64,000 nucleotides of DNA from Physcomitrium patens (taxonomy: Eukaryota > Streptophyta > Bryopsida > Funariales > Funariaceae), in NCBI RefSeq assembly GCF_000002425.4, contig NC_037257.1, forward strand, positions 16,420,733 through 16,484,732. Direction: 5' to 3'. Below are positions 36,043-47,656 of the stretch, piece after piece. The notes beneath the pieces are model-generated. The model searched no databases, was not told where the DNA came from, and worked only from the letters and a program-made list of their open reading frames with translations. A program made the position numbers and the translations under genes. How positions within the stretch are numbered: position 1 is the first letter of the stretch; every line of letters begins with the position of its first letter.

Positions 36043-37179
36043 CTAGTCGAGGAAGTCAGCATCAATTGGTACAATAGCTGCGTTGAGCCAAAATTTCTCT
36101 GGCTTCAACAATGTCGTGCACTGTTGATCAAATGCTGCATCTCCAGCCTTTGGCGCGAGATATGATCTCCTTGATAATGCATCGGACAACCCTTGTTGCT
36201 TCCCAGGCCGATAAGTAATAACAAAGTCGAACCTGGATAGCGACATACTCCACCGGGCTTGACGCCGATTCAAAATCCGAGCTGACATAAAATACTCCAA
36301 ATTCTTGTGATCCGTATATACGATCATTGGATGTGCAGTTCCTTCGAGAAAGTGGCGCCACTCTTGGAAAGAATCTACTATAGCAAGGAGTTCCTTATCG
36401 TGGATCTCATAGTTGATCTCAGCAGCATAGAATTTTCAAGAATAGAACACAACTGGATGGAGCTTCTCATCTACGCCCATCTGTGAAAGTACAGCTCTTA
36501 AAGCAAAATCCGACGCATCTGTCTCCAAATAAAAGGCCTTTGTAAAGTCCGGATGTACCAAGATTGGAGCTGTAGTAAATACCATCTTCAAATCTTGGAA
36601 TGCTTTTTCTACGATAGGTCCCCATTCGAGCTTGTCCTTACACGTTAACCGAGTGAGGGGGACAGTAACTTGAGAATAATTCTTGATGAAGATCCGATAG
36701 TAGTTAGCAAATCTAAGAAAATATTGTACGTCCCTAACCGTCTTCGATACTTCCCAAGACATGATTGCTTCCACCTTCTTTGGATCCATCTTCAAGCCTT
36801 TCGTAGTCGCGATGAATCCCAAAAACTCCATCTCAGTTTGGTGAAATAAGCACTTCTCCAATTTGGCATAGAGTCCTCGCTCCCGTAGTTTTTTGAGTAC
36901 CAGACGAACGTGCTTCTCATGTTCTTCCTCGTTCTTAGAAAATATCAAAATATCATCTAGATAGATGACAACAAAATCATCTAGATGCTCTCGAAAGATG
37001 TCATTCATCATGTGTTGAAAGACCGCTGGAGCATTAGTAAGACCAAATGGCATGACATTGTATTCAAAATGGCCATACCTTGTTTGAAACGCTGTCTTCC
37101 ATTCATCTCCTTCCTTAATTCGGACAAGGTTGTAAGCTCCCCTTACGTCAATCTTTGTAAAGATCCTTGCACGCCAAAG
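36043..37179 (-). pseudogene. F reverse transcriptase and RNase H
   Basis: Motifs: IKEGDEWKTAFQTRYGHFEY, MPFGLTNAPAVFQHMMND, active site VIYLDDILIFSK (YLDD intact), FLGFIATTKGLKMDP. RNase H opens ETDASDFALRAVLSQM, then [15 protein letters not shown] and TDHKNLEYF, ending [12 protein letters not shown]. Two stops interrupt it: about 37177-37179 (start of this block) and about 36433-36435. Catalytic residues are all present. Confidence 0.92.
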
Positions 37180-38025
37180 TTATTCTAGAAGACCAGAGAT
37201 CAAAGGCAGTGGGTAGCGATTCTTTTTTGTCACCTTGTTGAGACCTCGATAGTCCACGCACATCCGTAGTGAGCCATCCTTCTTCTTCACAAATAAGATT
37301 GGTGCCCCAGTTGGTGACTTCGAATGACGGATGAAGTTCTTGGCTAGATTCTCGTCAATGTACTTCCGCAACTCAGTCAACTCCATCTGCGACAAATTGT
37401 AGATTGGTCCAAAAGGTGGTTGTGCTCCTTCTTGCAATTCAATGGCACAATTATAGGGTCGATGCTCTGGCAGCATATCAGCATTCTTCTTTTCAAAGAA
37501 ATCTTTGAATTCTTCATACTGCTTTGGAATAACCAAAGTCGGAGTTGCATCTTCTCGAGTCGGAGTTGCGAAGATGACAAGAGGTATATTTTTCTTGGCT
37601 TCCTTCATGAAAGCCCTAGCACCTATAAACAAGGATTTGTTTCTAGACATTGTCTTGCCAAATTCCACCTTCAAGGAGTTTGTTGAAAATGTCACTTTCC
37701 ACAACTTCCAATCTATCAATGGATTATATCTATCAAGCCAAGATAGTCCCAAAATGATAGGACATGAAGAGGTCTTGATAACATTAAACACAATATTGCT
37801 CTCATGGTTTTCAAGACGTACCTTCAATGGTTTAGTTTCATGGATAACATTGCCCGAAGATAATGGTCGTCCGTCTATGACTTCTACATGGACAGGCTTA
37901 AGTTTCTTTACAAGAGAAATATTGTGAAGCTTAGCAAACTCTTCATCTATAAAGCAAGCGGATGCACCCGAGTCTAATAAAGCATCGACTTGTAGTTCTT
38001 GAATACCCAGATGTAAAGGTACCAT
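37180..38025 (-). pseudogene. F protease and RT N-terminus (281 codons open)
   Basis: The protease site is [19 protein letters not shown] (about residue 17), with canonical DSGA, and later [16 protein letters not shown]. The RT fingers begin with [20 protein letters not shown] and include [20 protein letters not shown]. The pol frame differs from the gag frame, so a frameshift or separate start was needed at the gag-pol border (38103-38025). Confidence 0.9.
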
Positions 38026-38102
38026 AAAACAATCTGAAAGTTGAGCTCAGAGAAAGGGACCTTGATTAATTATGGATGTTGAGATGTCCAGCCACACGGT
38101 CC

Positions 38103-39152
38103 CTATTGTGGCTGGGCGTCCTTGTTTTCCTGCATGCTTGTACTCCTGAGTCTTGTTGTTTGAGGCTTCTGTTTCTTCCAACAATCTACAACTTTATGGC
38201 GTACTTCTCCACAATATAAACACAAGTTTTGTTCAAACCGTCGCTTCCTTTCCTCAGCTGTGAGGGGTTTGAAACGTACCGCATCAATTTGCATGGATTC
38301 AGGATCTGTGGAGTGATTCTCTGGACCTTTTGAAAATGTAGCAAATGCTCCATCATTTCTCCAGCCTGATCGTCTTTCTTGTCGTAATTCAAAGAGGCGA
38401 TTGTCACAAATAATTGCCTGAGATATAAGTTCTTCTAAAGTATCCGCCTTAGGCATGGTGATCAATAAGTTCTTGACATCATCTCTCAGTCCATATCAAA
38501 ATCGTGTCATGAACGCCTTATCATTCTAGTCAAGATCACATATAAGCTGTTGAAATTTTGCAGCATAGATTGTAGCAAAACGTGATCATTGTCACAGATT
38601 TTGTATCTTTCTTTCAGCTACTCTTTCTCGATCGCTATCTCCAAACGCAGCAGTAAGTCTCTCTATGAAAGCCTCTAGGTCGTACAATATTGAAGAATCC
38701 TTCTCCAATAGTGGAGCAAGCCAAGAGCGAGCATTTTCTGATAGAAGAGTACCTATGAAAGCAACCTGGATAAATCCATTTGGATAACGAGAAGGATATA
38801 GGCATAGGTAAAGCCGTACTTGTTGCACAAAACCTCGAAAGTTGGCTCTTGTTCCGTCAAACTTGTCTGGCATACTCGCTTTTGGTTCTTTCGTACTAAT
38901 CCTTGAAGTATCTATAGGGGTCGTATATGATATATGTCTTGCTTTTCTCAGTCGAATAATCTCTTGTTGTAGGCTATGAATTTCGCGTCTAGCTTCTTCG
39001 GTCACTAGATCAATTTGAGGTTCTTTACTTAGATTGCGAAAAAATGCAATCTCCTTTCGTACACTATTCATAAGAGCTTGAAGATCTGCAAGAGTTGCCA
39101 CTCTATTGTCTATTTGTGGAGATGCACTGTCTATGACCTGGTCTACTTCCAT
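38103..39152 (-). pseudogene. F gag
   Basis: Starts MEVDQVIDSASPQ at 39152. An N-terminal helical segment (REIHSLQQEIIRLRKAR) is followed by capsid motifs FDGTRANFRGFVQQVRLYL, YPNGFIQVAFIGTLL and AFIERLTAAFGDSDRE. The knuckle CLYCGEVRHKVVDC is at about 38200. Four stops lie between 38591 and 38480 (CGA or TGG to TGA/TAG types), all in one frame with the rest. This type of gag (YPxxxxQVAFIGxLL) is the kind seen in fungal and other Tf1/sushi-like chromoviruses. Confidence 0.88.
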
Positions 39153-39674
39153 ATTTAGAGAATAGATGGATTAAAATTTTGAGAGAAGAAGGAATTGCTA
39201 AGTCTCTTGGAGAAAATTGTAGCACTACCTGTCACTAAAACCTACTCGGAGAAAAGAAAAAGAAAACACTAAACGATTTCAGTTTTAGAGGAGGATAATC
39301 CGCAACCTCTAAAAATGCCTCAATGCTTTCGAGAAGAGGGGTAATCTGCACTCTATCAAGAAGGCAAAGCTCTGAAATCGATGTTAACAGTCTTTTCTAC
39401 TAGCTATGCTAAACAAAAAGAAGGAATTAATATCAGTCCAAGAGAGGGTAATCCGCAACCCTTAGAACGCTCAAGTATCTCCAAGGAAACGGGTAGTCCA
39501 CTCTCTGCCTCAAAGAACTAAGTTCTGATATTGTGATTGAGTAAATATCAGTTTAGAGGAGGGTAATCCGCAACCTCTAAAAAATGCTAGTATACCTTCA
39601 AGTAGAGGGGTAATCCACACTCTACTAAGAAAGAACTAGCTCTGATATCTCAAGTTAGTGTAGTCTCGACAAAC
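39153..39674 (-). repeat. F leader with tandem repeats
   Basis: About 520 bp between 5' LTR and gag. From about 39270 to 39660 there are three diverged units of roughly 120-140 bp, each with AGAGGAGGGTAATCCGCAACC, then a GAGGGGTAATC..CACTCT block and a GCTCTGATATC-type end. No TGG-type primer site abuts the LTR; ATATCAGAGC, like part of an initiator-Met site, lies about 25 bases inside (rc of 39640-39650). Confidence 0.75.
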
Positions 39675-40146
39675 TCTCACGGACACAAAATACAGACTTG
39701 AAATCTAATAAGAAGTTCAAGAAGAAGTGGCAGAACTAGATTAAACAGATGAGTACAAGAACAACATCAGAAAGGTGAGCTAGAGCTTCAAGAGATGTGT
39801 TGTCGAGACTGAAGAACTCTTCAGCCTCGACTCCTATATATACTACTGGCCTATGGTTCTAAGGAAGCGCATCAAGAAGCTTCCTAAAAACTATGAAGCT
39901 TCTCAAGCAACTATCCAAGAGCTAGGAAGCTTCTCAAGTAACTTCTTAGAATCTAGTAGAATATTCTAAGAATCTTCTAGAGCCTTCTAAGGGAATCTTT
40001 AGGGAATCTTCACAGACTCTTTAGGAAATCTTTGAAAAATATTCTAAGAGAATATTTAAGGAATCTTCTGGAAGTTTCTAGAGATTTCTTTCTAGAAGGT
40101 TCTAGAAACTTGTCTCTAGAAAGGTCTAAGGACTATGTCCCTAACA
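39675..40146 (-). repeat. F 5' LTR
   Basis: 472 bp, same as the other copy except for about 30 substitutions. Its inner end reads GTGAGA instead of GTGACA (minus sense). A TATATATAGGAG box lies at about 39834-39845 (rc). CGAAG follows on the outer side. Confidence 0.94.
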
Positions 40147-40151
40147 CGAAG

Positions 40152-42883
40152 GTATTAAAGAATAAGAGTTGACCTGTTGGACAGACTTTTTCTTACATCA
40201 TAAATCCACTTTTGCTTGGACTTATGATGATCTACAAGGTATCCCCGCTGATGTCTGTGAACATCGTATCATATTGGAAGAAAACACTAAACCGATATGC
40301 TAGAGGCAATATTGCCTTAATCTTAAATATTCTCTTATGGTGAAAGAAGAATTGGACAAACTTCTTGCGGTCGTTTTCATTTATCCGGTACCGAATAGTG
40401 AGTGGGTTTCTCCAATTGTGATGGTGCCGAAAAAGAATGAAAAAATCCAAATTTGTCAAGATTTCTGGAAACTTAATGTAGCCACCAAGAAAGATTACTT
40501 TCCGTTACCATTTACAAGTAGTATATTGGACGCCGTCACCGATCACGAATGTGATTCATTTCTTGATGGTTTCTCCGGGTATAATCAAGTTCAAATTACA
40601 AAAAAAGACCAGCTCAAGACAACCTTTACTACGGATTGGGGCACATTTGCTTATCACGTGATGCTTTCTGGGTTTTGTAACGCCCCAGCCATGTTCCAAC
40701 ACGTGATAACTCAGGCTTTTCAAGACTATCTTCGGATATTTATGAAGATCTTTTTAGATGATTTTTGTACATTCAGTATCAAACAAGATCATCTTCATTG
40801 TTTAGGCAAATGTCTGGCTCAGTGTGCCAAATTTGGGATATCATTGAATTTGGAGAAGTGCCAATTTGGTGTTCCGTCCAGAAAATTATTGGGCCATATT
40901 GTTTCCAATCGTGGTATTACTACGGATCTTGATAAAGTGCAGCATATCATGAACTTGCCCAGACTGGAGACAATCTCCGGCGTTCGAGGGTTCATTGGTC
41001 ATGTCAGTTATTATCGACGATTTATAAGTTTGTTTGCGATTATTTGTCAACCTTTAATGAACTTACTGAAGAAACCTTCGTCCGATGGTACCAGTTCCTT
41101 CTGGACCAAGGAGTGTACCGTAGCCTTCGAGGTCTTAAAGTCAAAATTGGTCTCTGCACCAATATTGGTGGCTCCTTGTTGGACAAAGCTATTTCATGTG
41201 TATGTTGATGCATCCAATGCTACTATTGGCTCGGTGTTAAGCCAGAAGGATGATAAGGAATTACATCATTCCATATATTATGCCAGTCGACAATTGGTGG
41301 CTGCCAAACGCAACTATACTACTACCGAACGAGAGCCGTTGGGTATGATATACTCGGTTCAAAAATTTCAGCACTATTTGCTTGGGTATCCATTTGTATT
41401 TTATGTGGATCATGATGCTCTCAAATATCTGATTAATAAGCCTCAATTGAGTGGACGCATTGCTCGCTGGGGCTTACTCCTCCAAGAGTTCAATTTTACG
41501 GTGGTTGTCAGACTTGGAAAGCAACATGCGAACGCGGATCATTTATCCCGGTTGTCTAATATTCTTGGCAACGAGCCTGTTCCGGATGATCTTCCCAATG
41601 CCGCATTATTTGTGGTCGATGTGATATTCGCCGAGTATAGCAAAATTATTCAGTTTCTGACCTTCCATACTTTTCTGCCGACTTTCACGGACAAGCTTAA
41701 GAAGCGCCTAATTCTGAAGAGTGCTCCATACACGATGATTCGTGATGCTTTGTATAAACAAGGCCAAGATGGTCTTTTATGATGCTCCATCTTTTCCAGT
41801 GAAGTACAGTCGATACTTACTGATTGTCATTTGGATAGTTGTGGTGGTCATTTTGCGGGAGACAACACTGCTTGCAAGGCTTTAATGGTCGGATATTGGT
41901 GGCCCACAATGTTTTTTGATGCCCACCAGTTCGTTCGCCGTTGTGATCCTTGTCAATGAATTGGTCGTCCTACGGGTATTTTTGCCATGCCGTTAGTACC
42001 AATCTTGGCCCAAGTCCCGTTTGAAAAATGGGGTATTGATTTTGTTGGTCCCATTGCACCTGCATCAAAACCTGGTCAAAAGCGGTATATCTTAGTCGCC
42101 ACAGATTATGTCACCAAATGGGTAGAGGCGATTGCTACTTGCACCGATAATGCCAGTACGGTGGCAACTTTTCTGTATGAGAATATTATCACTTGCTTTG
42201 GGTGTCCCAAGGAATTGGTCAGCAATCGAGGCACCCATTTCATCAATGCTACCATCGCCGCCTTGACGACCACATATGAGATCAAGCATCGTAAGACCAC
42301 TCCCTATTATCCTCGTGCCAATGGGCAAACGGAAAAGACCAATGACATTTTGTGCAAAATCTTGACTAAGACAATTTCATGGGCCGGTACTGATTGGGAG
42401 ACCAAACTCTTTGCAGCTTTGTGGACTTATCGTACCGCCTATAAAGTAACTACCTACTCTATTCCGTTCCAATTAGTTTACGGTCAAGAAGTAATTTTAC
42501 CTATCGAATTGGAGGTTCCCAATTAACGTATTGCCTTAGACGAACGCCTCAGTGACACCGAGTCATTACACTTTCGGTTGATGAAATTGGAAGAATTGGA
42601 TGAAATACGGGCTGTCGCTCTATTCCACATGGAAGCCACTCAAAAACGAAGGAAGAGTTACTATGATAGTAAACTGCGGCCGAAGTGTTTTATGCCCAAT
42701 GATTTGGTCTTGTTGTATGACAGCCGATTCAATCATTTTCTGGGAAAATTTCAAGTTCACTGACATGGGCCATATCGCGTAATTGAAGGATTTTCCAATG
42801 GGTCTGTTCAATTGGAGGATTTCACGGGCCATCGTTTCAGTACCTGCATTAATGGGAATTGTTTACGGTTATATAATACCTAA
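40152..42883 (+). pseudogene. A2 reverse transcriptase, RNase H and integrase
   Basis: Continues A2 pol after F. RT: KIQICQDFWKLNVATKKDYF, active site IFLDDFCTFS. RNase H: YVDASNATIGSVLSQKDD through HANADHLSRL. A stop at 41780 (CGA to TGA). Integrase finger CHLDSCGGHF and CDPCQ*IG; core WGIDFVGPIAPAS, second Asp changed to Asn (VSNRGTHF), Glu kept (NGQTEKTN). Stops at 42524 and about 42760; the final TAA is at 42881 as in A1. An open stretch of 481 codons (40337-41782) is the best-kept part. Confidence 0.92.
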
Positions 42884-43204
42884 AATACGAGACGTATTTT
42901 ATTTCATTTGAGGGGAGGGGACTTCGAATGGACTCAGGAGGGACCTAATTATGGTAAAAGGTGTAGAGGCGGCTGCAAGGATATTTAATTATCACTATTG
43001 TGTCAGATGCGAAGAAAGTGAGAAATGGACAATATGGGTATCATGTTGTCGTTCTCATCACTAGGTAATAGAATAGGAGTGGAGCTCCTATTAAGGATTA
43101 TTCTGTGGTGTTATATTCTATTGTTGCTTATTTGAGTTTCATTTTAGTGTTTCGGACATACTGGAGAGTCGCATTGACGGTTAGGACCTGTAAGCATTTG
43201 AGTC
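42884..43204 (+). other. A2 spacer between pol and ORF3
   Basis: 321 bp. It is purine-rich at first (GAGGGGAGGGGAC near 42910), then ordinary AT-rich DNA. No coding signal seen. Confidence 0.45.
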
Positions 43205-44839
43205 ATGGCGATTGAAAGTACCAAGAGAGCTGTAGACAGAGATGAAAGTGGCCGGAATGTGAGAGCTAAACGCACAGCAAAACCATCGGCTGTGATAATT
43301 GTTACCAATATGGAGACGATGAAGTTAGAAATCTATTGGACGCAGAGAAAAATAAGGGATTTTCGGACTGCGAAGCTGTTCTGGTTTTTGCACCATTCAG
43401 AGCGTTTACCATCAATCAATGTGTCATTGCTAGAGGAATACATTGAGAATTACGACCCCGAGGATGGATCGAGTGTCGTTCAAGGGTGAATTATTGGGAT
43501 TGATGAAATAATCCTAGAAAAGGTATTATTTCCTCCCATTGGAGAGATGGCAGTAGGGACTGATGAGTCAAGCGATTTCAGCCCAGGTAGATATTTCAAG
43601 GGAGGAATGTCATCCTTTGGAAGGAGCCAAGGATGGCAGACTCAAGAGGGGATTTCATCAGAATATGTGGAATGGTTGCGGTTCGTATTGAGGCAGTTAG
43701 GATTGTACCGACACCCCACATATGTGTCAAAACGATTATTGTATGCAGCAGTAGGGGCGTTTGAAGGGATGGTGTTCAACTGGGTGGCTTACGTAGCTAC
43801 TCGTATTCATGCGGAGATAGGAGCCAAGTTCAAATTAGGAAAGTTCACATCCTTGCTTTGTTCAAATTATGTGTATGCTGTCATCGTGCACACATTGCGT
43901 CAACTACCATCAGAAGAGGAAAATACTATACAAGTGTCAGCACTTTTGCAGAGAGAACAAAATTTGTTGGCACAGAATGACAATGCAGCGGATGTAATAC
44001 ACGAAATTGGAGAATCAAGTCGTACAGTGGTTCAAGGGGTAGCTCCTGTTATCGAAGCGAGATGAGTTCCAAGTGGTGTTGTGGTGGAAGAGGAGAATCA
44101 AGTCCCATTATTGATAGATATCAACCAGTTGGCGTTTCCAGAAGGTCGATTACTTGAAGGACTATCTCTTAAAAATGCCATATTGAAGCACATTTCGTAA
44201 ATACATTATATGGTACGAGCATTGGATGTAGAAGACAGAAGTAAACGGCATGGGGAGGACAGTAAAAAAATGATATTGGATCAAAATCAAAAAATTAGGG
44301 AGCAAGAACTGAAGATTCCAGAAATTGAAGAAGCCAAGTTGGTCCTGGAGCGGAAATTGGTTCTCCAATATGAGGCTTGGATAAAGAGAAAAGAACAGAT
44401 TTCACGGATTGTGAAAGGACAACGGGATGAATTGATTCATAATAGGAAGTCATGGGATTTGGAGCGAGAGAAGTTCAAATGCCAATTGCAAGCGGAAGTA
44501 GACAAGATAAAATTATTGGCGACAGAGAAAGTGTTATTGTGTGACCAATTGAAATGTGAAATAAAGAAAATGAGGTCTGAAATTGAAGTTTTACAAAATA
44601 AGGTGTCAAAACTGATGGAAGACTTAACTGTGAGGAGCCAATCTCAAGTGTCGATTAAAGATGTCCCAGAAAGGATGAGTCCGCTGCAATATCAGTTGGA
44701 ACTTCGCGATGCCCAGATCCTGAAACTGGAAGCTCAGGTCCATGAATTGGAAGAATACAATGAAGATCTTTCAGCCCAGTTGAGAAAGGAGTCACTTGAA
44801 ATATTGGAAGAGGATGAATTGGATGTATCAGATAAATAG
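43205..44839 (+). pseudogene. A2 ORF3: globular domain plus coiled coil
   Basis: One frame of 544 codons from MAIESTKRAVDRDE, with only three stops (43487 and 44063, both CGA to TGA type; and about 44198). Residues about 30-220 match A1: YDPEDGSSVVQG, YFKGGMSSFGRSQGW, FNWVAYVATRIHAEIG, LLCSNYVYAVI. From about residue 330 to 535 it is nearly all coiled coil (ILDQNQKIREQELKI, LEREKFKCQLQAEVDKI), ending HELEEYNEDLSAQLRKE. No membrane span. Best copy for structure work. Confidence 0.82.
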
Positions 44840-44916
44840 AAATTTTGGAGAAGTTTTTTTTAGTTATGTATCGGTTCTATGTTTGCAAGGACACTACACA
44901 GATCGGAGTGGGGCTA

Positions 44917-45128
44917 TGTAGAATAAGTAGTTATTTGCTGAATTGTAGATACTTAGTTTATAGTGTAAACATGGATAGATGACTGTTGAAAAGATAGTTC
45001 ACTACGTAAAATGGATGAATAGTTAGGAAAAGCAGTTTTCATTAGAGATGTAGCAATTGGTATCTCGTGGTAGCATAAAGAGGATGGGAGAGAAGAAGTA
45101 AGGGCCAGACTGTGACAGTATGAGTTGG
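44917..45128 (+). repeat. A2 3' LTR, first 212 bp, broken by C
   Basis: Starts TGTAGAATAAG after the tract CGGAGTGGGGCTA and follows the A2 5' LTR closely up to TATGAGTTGG. Other A LTRs have GAGCCGG or GAGCCGA here, so the bases next to C have changed from CC to TT. The remainder of the LTR is not found in the window. Confidence 0.88.
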
Positions 45129-46379
45129 TGTCGTACTGTAATTACTTACAGTATGTAAAAATTAGTGAAAACATGTAATATGTTTATAAGTCTTAATGTG
45201 AGTTAGAATAGTTAGTATGTTAATTTAAAATGAATTGAAATAAGAAAAATTATTTGAAAGTTAATCTAGTTTGATCATAGAGATTATATTATATAGGATT
45301 TAGATAGTTAGTATAAAGATTAAGGAAAGGGAGGAGTTAAAAGATGAAAATATAACTAGAAGGAGGCTTATTGGAAAGGATGAAAGTAAGGCATGGTTGG
45401 ATGAAGGCAAGGGGTGAAGAACTTCATCCCTATTGGTCGAATACCATGCCCAATGGGCTTTGAGGAGGCTGCCCGAGGCCATATTAGGAATTAGGGTTCC
45501 TCTTTCGAGGCCATTCGAGCTTTTGAGGCTAGGGTCAGAAGGTTTAGGGTTTTGGATATAATTTGGGTGAAGATTTTGTATGATTTCGAGTTTTTATGGA
45601 AAAGATATGAATGTTCAAAGATAAGGTGTCAATTTCATACCTACTGTCACTTCTTTTGGGCATCACATACGAATACGGAGAGCAACGGAAGATCGGCGAC
45701 TGAATTTGGAGGGAGCATTTTCTCGGCTATACATTCTACTTACTGTATAGTGAATTCTAAGATTGGGTGAACAAGTTATGAGGCGTTGAAGACAGCACTT
45801 GTAATTTGAAGGCAGTAAGTATATCGTTTTGTTGCTAGTTATGGGTGAAGCCATATCTTGAGTTTCTGGACGAATTTTTGGCTCAAAATTTCCACAAGTG
45901 TGTGTAATTGGGTTAAAAAGATTTAGATAAAAGTTTCATAGTATTTGAATAATTACTTTGTCAGATATGAAGGAAGTTGTACACGGGTGTAAAAAAGCTA
46001 GGGTTTGAAGCTACAGTTAGGGTTTTCAAGATATCACAAGATCCAAGACGAATTTACGGTTGAATTTTGGTGTGGTAGTTGCTAACAATATATCAGTACT
46101 CCATGTAAAATTTGGAGTTGTTTAGACGGTTAGATCGTATGTTATGAGCTGTTGAACTTCGGGAAAAATTCCTCATAAGGATATATAAGTTTTTTATAAC
46201 ACCTTATCAAGTATTTTGGTGTTCTTTGGATTTTAAGGCTTGTATATTGATGTAATTTCTCCAAAGGAGAGGAGTTTATATATATAAAATTGTTACCTTT
46301 ATATTTCAAACTTGATTGAGTATTTAGTGACAGCCAGAAGCCCAGCGCTTTCTTGAGGCAAACTCTCTCTACCCCGACA
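45129..46379 (+). repeat. C 5' LTR
   Basis: 1251 bp, TGTCGTACTG to ACCCCGACA. A perfect start hairpin, ACTGTAA-TTAC-TTACAGT, replaces the one in B. TATATATATAAA at 46277-46288 is the likely promoter box. It matches the solo copy at 23928-25187 and, in reverse, the centre of the solo LTR at 51324-52655. Confidence 0.92.
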
Positions 46380-46383
46380 TATT

Positions 46384-46402
46384 TGGTGCTTCTACTGAGA
46401 GA
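46384..46402 (+). other. Primer-binding site of C
   Basis: TGGTGCTTCTACTGAGAGA begins four bases after the LTR, the same spacing as in B. The tRNA is not identified by me. Confidence 0.55.
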
Positions 46403-46435
46403 GCCTTAAGGCACTAAAATTCTCAATAAGTTAGA

Positions 46436-47620
46436 ATGGAGGATCAAGTTCCAGGGTTTGGATTACCAAGTGGAGTAGGTGCTCATGATTTATTCAGGGC
46501 ATTTGCTCAATTTATGGAAGAAAGGCAATAGGTGCATGGGGAGGATAAGAATACTACCAAAGCTTTACAAGTAGTGGTGGATAAGGTTGGGAGGTTTGAT
46601 GGGAGGAACATCACTAAGTTCCTCAGGGTTTATATATGTGAAATGGAAGTGCATCAGGTTTCAGAAGTAAAGATGATTTCTACCTTTGATTTGGAAGTGG
46701 TACCAGAAATCAGAGAGAGGGTGCAAGAGTTGCATACTGAGACTATATCATGGAAGAAATTTGAAGAACTCTTGAAAGATGAATTTGAGGAAGATTCAGA
46801 AAGAATGACAAAACAAACTTTTTTGGATTGGATTGAGCAAAGGCCAAGGAATCAAATGGCTCCCAATGAATTAATCAGGGAATTTGAGGCTAAGTTTGGA
46901 TAGTTACCACGACAAGAGAGGCAGCTTTTGGAAACAAGGAAGATTGGATTGTTTTTACAAGCAGCTGATGAACATTTGGAGGATAAGCTACTCTTTTATC
47001 TAGCAGACAAGACATCTGAGAGTGGTTTTACTAATGATTGGAAGCTAGTAAAAGAGACAGTGGGACTTTTGGCTAGGCAACAAAAGATTAAGACTCGTGG
47101 ATTATTACCAAGGTTGGAGCCAATGCATGCATCTCAAAATCTAATGCCACCTCAAAACGGAATCAAGACTGTTAAGGATGGTACTCTTGAAGAACTAATT
47201 AAGGGCATACAAGACTTGAAAGTGGAAATGACTGAATTGAAGAAATCCCAGAAGGCAAGCTCATTAAAGACAATTGAAGGCTCAAAGGGATTTATAGAAA
47301 GATGTATGTGGTGTGACAATCCAAACCATAAGCGTGGTGAGTGTGATAGCTATAAGGTTGCAATCAAGGATGGTATTATGTATTTCAAAGAGGGCAGGAT
47401 AAGACTCATAGGGTCAGATGAGCCTCTAAAGACTAATTTTGGGAAGGGTGGCATGAAAAAATTAGTAGAGGAGCAAACATCAAAGAATAGTGCCATAAAA
47501 GGGGAAGGAACTGAATCTTATTCTATTACAGTTGAACAAAAGGGAGTTAAGGGTGTTTCTTTGCCAACTAAAGGAGTCATGATGAGGGGAGCTGAAGCTA
47601 TCAGAAAGAAAACTAGGTAG
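46436..47620 (+). pseudogene. C gag
   Basis: Starts MEDQVPGFGLPSG at 46436. One frame with stops at 46529, 46901 (both TAG) and 47618. Capsid part KVGRFDGRNITKFLRVYICE, then TKQTFLDWIEQRP and ELIREFEAKFG. The knuckle CMWCDNPNHKRGECD is at about 47305, followed by MYFKEGRIRLIGS and FGKGGMKKLVEE. I know this layout from Ty3/gypsy elements of basidiomycetes and some non-seed plants (memory, not a search). Confidence 0.85.
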
Positions 47621-47656
47621 AATGATCCAGTTGATGCTATTAGTATTAAAGCATAT

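Larger units (their letters stand above)
33609..40146 (-). mobile_element. F: complete chromovirus inside A2
   Basis: Two LTRs of 472 bp (33609-34080, 39675-40146) with the 5-bp duplication CGAAG (33604-33608, 40147-40151). On minus the order is leader, gag (39152-38103), protease-RT-RNase H-integrase-chromodomain in one frame (38025-34660), a small Arg-rich ORF, polypurine tract. Gag has four stops in a row of about 110 bases and pol only three. By hand count the LTRs differ at about 30 sites (about 6%). Confidence 0.96.
29227..45128 (+). mobile_element. A2: Athila/Tat-like element with ORF3, hosting F
   Basis: 5' LTR (29227-29996), primer site, pre-gag, gag, protease, [F at 33609-40146], RT to integrase, spacer, ORF3, and the first 212 bp of the 3' LTR (44917-45128), which C then interrupts. 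Gene order and frame match A1. The rest of the 3' LTR and the right target copy are missing from the window. Confidence 0.92.
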
